From contig CAVUID010000013.1 in assembly GCA_963741495.1 (NCBI GenBank), positions 132,566 to 196,565 of the forward strand: a DNA stretch of 64,000 nt, given 5' to 3'. Each line of letters starts with the position of its first letter. Within the stretch, counting starts at the first letter, position 1. Source of the DNA: Sulfurimicrobium sp963741495 (GTDB lineage: Bacteria; Pseudomonadota; Gammaproteobacteria; Burkholderiales; Sulfuricellaceae). Shown piece after piece: positions 62,806-64,000 of the stretch. A program made the position numbers and the translations under genes. The notes below the pieces were generated by a model. It was given only the letters and a program-made list of their open reading frames with translations. It did not search any database and was not told the DNA's origin.

Positions 62806-64000
62806 CTAATACGCATTTTTGCTGATGAATCCCTTGAACACCGTCAGCAAAATAATCCGCAGGTCAAACCACAGCGACCAGTTTTCAATGTAATAGAGAT
62901 CATACTCGACCCGCTTGCGCATTTTCTCCAAGGTGTCCGTCTCACCGCGCCAGCCATTGATCTGGGCCCAGCCCGTGATCCCCGGCTTCACCTTGTGCCG
63001 TTGCATGTAGTCGTCAACCAAATCCTTGTACTGCTCATTGTGTGAAATGGCATGCGGGCGCGGCCCAACGATGGACATTGTCCCTTTGAGCACATTATAG
63101 AATTGCGGCAACTCATCCAGACTGGTCCGGCGCAGGAAAGCGCCAAACGGCGTGATGCGGGCATCGCCCCTGGATGCCTGGGTCAACAGGCCGCCGGTTT
63201 CCTGATGCACCACCATGCTGCGGAACTTGTACACCTTGAAAGGTTGGCCATCCCAACCCAGCCGCTTCTGCTTGAACAGCACCGGTCCCGGCGAAGTCAG
63301 CTTCACCCCGAGTGCGATCAGCAGCAGCAGAGGAGAGATCAGGAGCAGGATAAGCAGCGCGAGCAATCTGTCCTCCAAGGCCTTTACCAGCCGGTTCACC
63401 CCCACCATCGGCGTGGCGGAAAGATTCATCACCGGGAGTCCTGCCACTTCTGTCACGGAATGATTCAGCAGCCGGAAGCCGAAGATATCGGGGACAAAGC
63501 GAATATCCACCACGACTATGGCGCAACTCGTGGAGCAAGGACTCCACCTTGTCCTGATCCTTGAGCGGCAGGGCAATCCAGACCTGGTCTATGCGCTCCC
63601 TTGCCACATAATCCGCAACATCAAGAAGCCCGCCCAATACCGGCACCCCCGGCTTTGGAGCGCCTGTGCCCGCATTAAAAAAACCCGCCACCTGCAGGCC
63701 GATCCAGGGAGATGCCAGCAGGCGCCCTGTCAGCTCCTCTCACCAAGCCTTCGGCCCCCACAATCACGATGCGCCGCTGGTTGAAACCATGGCTGCGCAA
63801 CCAGCGCAAACCCACACGCAGCAGAATTCGCCCGCAAACCAGCGCACCCCAGCCCAGCAAGGCCCAGATCCCGATCCAGCCGCGAGAAAACTGAATCCCC
63901 ATCTTGGTGGTAAAGGCAAAGGCAAAAAGCAGGAACAGCACCAGCGCCCAGGCCAGCGTCACCGCCCTCACCTCGTCGAAAAGCGATGCGCCGCGCCATG
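62806..64000 (-). CDS. Undecaprenyl-phosphate sugar phosphotransferase (two frame breaks; 5' end beyond window)
   Basis: Polyprenyl glycosylphosphotransferase of the WcaJ/PssY type that starts exopolysaccharide units by transferring sugar-1-phosphate to undecaprenyl phosphate. From the right edge: LFDEVRAVTLAWALVLF and other membrane segments, RIVIVGAEG nucleotide-like domain; then after a break at about 63737-63740 ELTGRLLASPWIGL...LLHELRHS; after a second break at about 63511-63518 VVVDIRFVPDIFGFR, and the catalytic domain (KLTSPGPVLFKQKRLG, YKFRSM, RRTSLDELPQFYNVLKG, SIVGPRPHA) to the stop at 62806. Each break equals one extra base. Confidence 0.88.

Overview
This window reads as a chromosomal segment of a GC-rich betaproteobacterium. 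The family-level protein features and gene orders (mraZ to ftsZ; lolB-ispE-tRNA-Gln-prs-rplY-pth; M16 pair-rsmD-coaD-ferredoxin with divergent ftsY) fit Betaproteobacteria, probably Nitrosomonadales-like, but the genus is a guess. No phage, plasmid or CRISPR signature was seen.

Layout. 1-1209: partial asmA on the minus strand. 1495-19284: a complete division and cell wall (dcw) cluster on the plus strand (mraZ, rsmH, ftsL, ftsI, murE, murF, mraY, murD, ftsW, murG, murC, murB, ddl, ftsQ, ftsA, ftsZ). It is driven by a strong sigma70-type promoter whose -10 runs into four MraZ-type TGGGN repeats, and it ends at a hairpin terminator. 19484-26088: a nucleoside deaminase, a shikimate kinase/3-dehydroquinate synthase fusion, a membrane diguanylate cyclase, dgt, and a two-gene secreted protein/CapA pair. 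26222-26797: a gene-free composite inverted repeat. 26828-32460: a zinc-protease-like membrane protein and a branched-chain amino acid ABC system (livF, G, M, H, K) on the minus strand. 32581-36702: cytochrome c, a GspE/PilB-type ATPase and ilvD. 36735-37000: a MITE-like element with TA flanks. 37033-44522: lgt, small hypotheticals, a ferredoxin-type reductase, an SDR protein, murI, a MoaD-like protein, clcA and rsuA. 44620-50249: pth, rplY, prs, tRNA-Gln, ispE, lolB and a TPR lipoprotein (transcribed right to left). 50344-56117: an ABC-2 transporter operon with a GldG-like protein, then mutM and a dynamin-like GTPase. 56191-61807: ferredoxin, coaD, rsmD and an M16 peptidase pair, divergent from ftsY, then an EVE-domain protein. 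61949-62690: a VapBC-type toxin-antitoxin pair with its own promoter and operator. 62806-64000: a polyprenyl glycosylphosphotransferase running off the right edge.

Two genome-scale signals stand out. First, short 7-bp-period repeats (core TCA[C/G], or its complement) recur at seven sites in or beside murE, murF/mraY, murD, murG, murB, ddl and rplY/prs. They lie inside coding sequence or exactly at gene junctions, and one 28-bp copy coincides with a frame change in murB. Second, seven apparent frameshifts (mraY, murB twice, livK signal peptide, the GspE-type ATPase, the sugar transferase twice) are all equivalent to one extra base. That suggests systematic sequence over-calls rather than seven independent pseudogenes.

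Functionally the window is dominated by envelope biogenesis: peptidoglycan precursor synthesis and septation (dcw, murI), lipoprotein maturation and sorting (lgt, lolB), membrane targeting (ftsY), and polysaccharide initiation. Core metabolism (aroKB, ilvD, prs, ispE, coaD) and genome maintenance (dgt, mutM) are interspersed.
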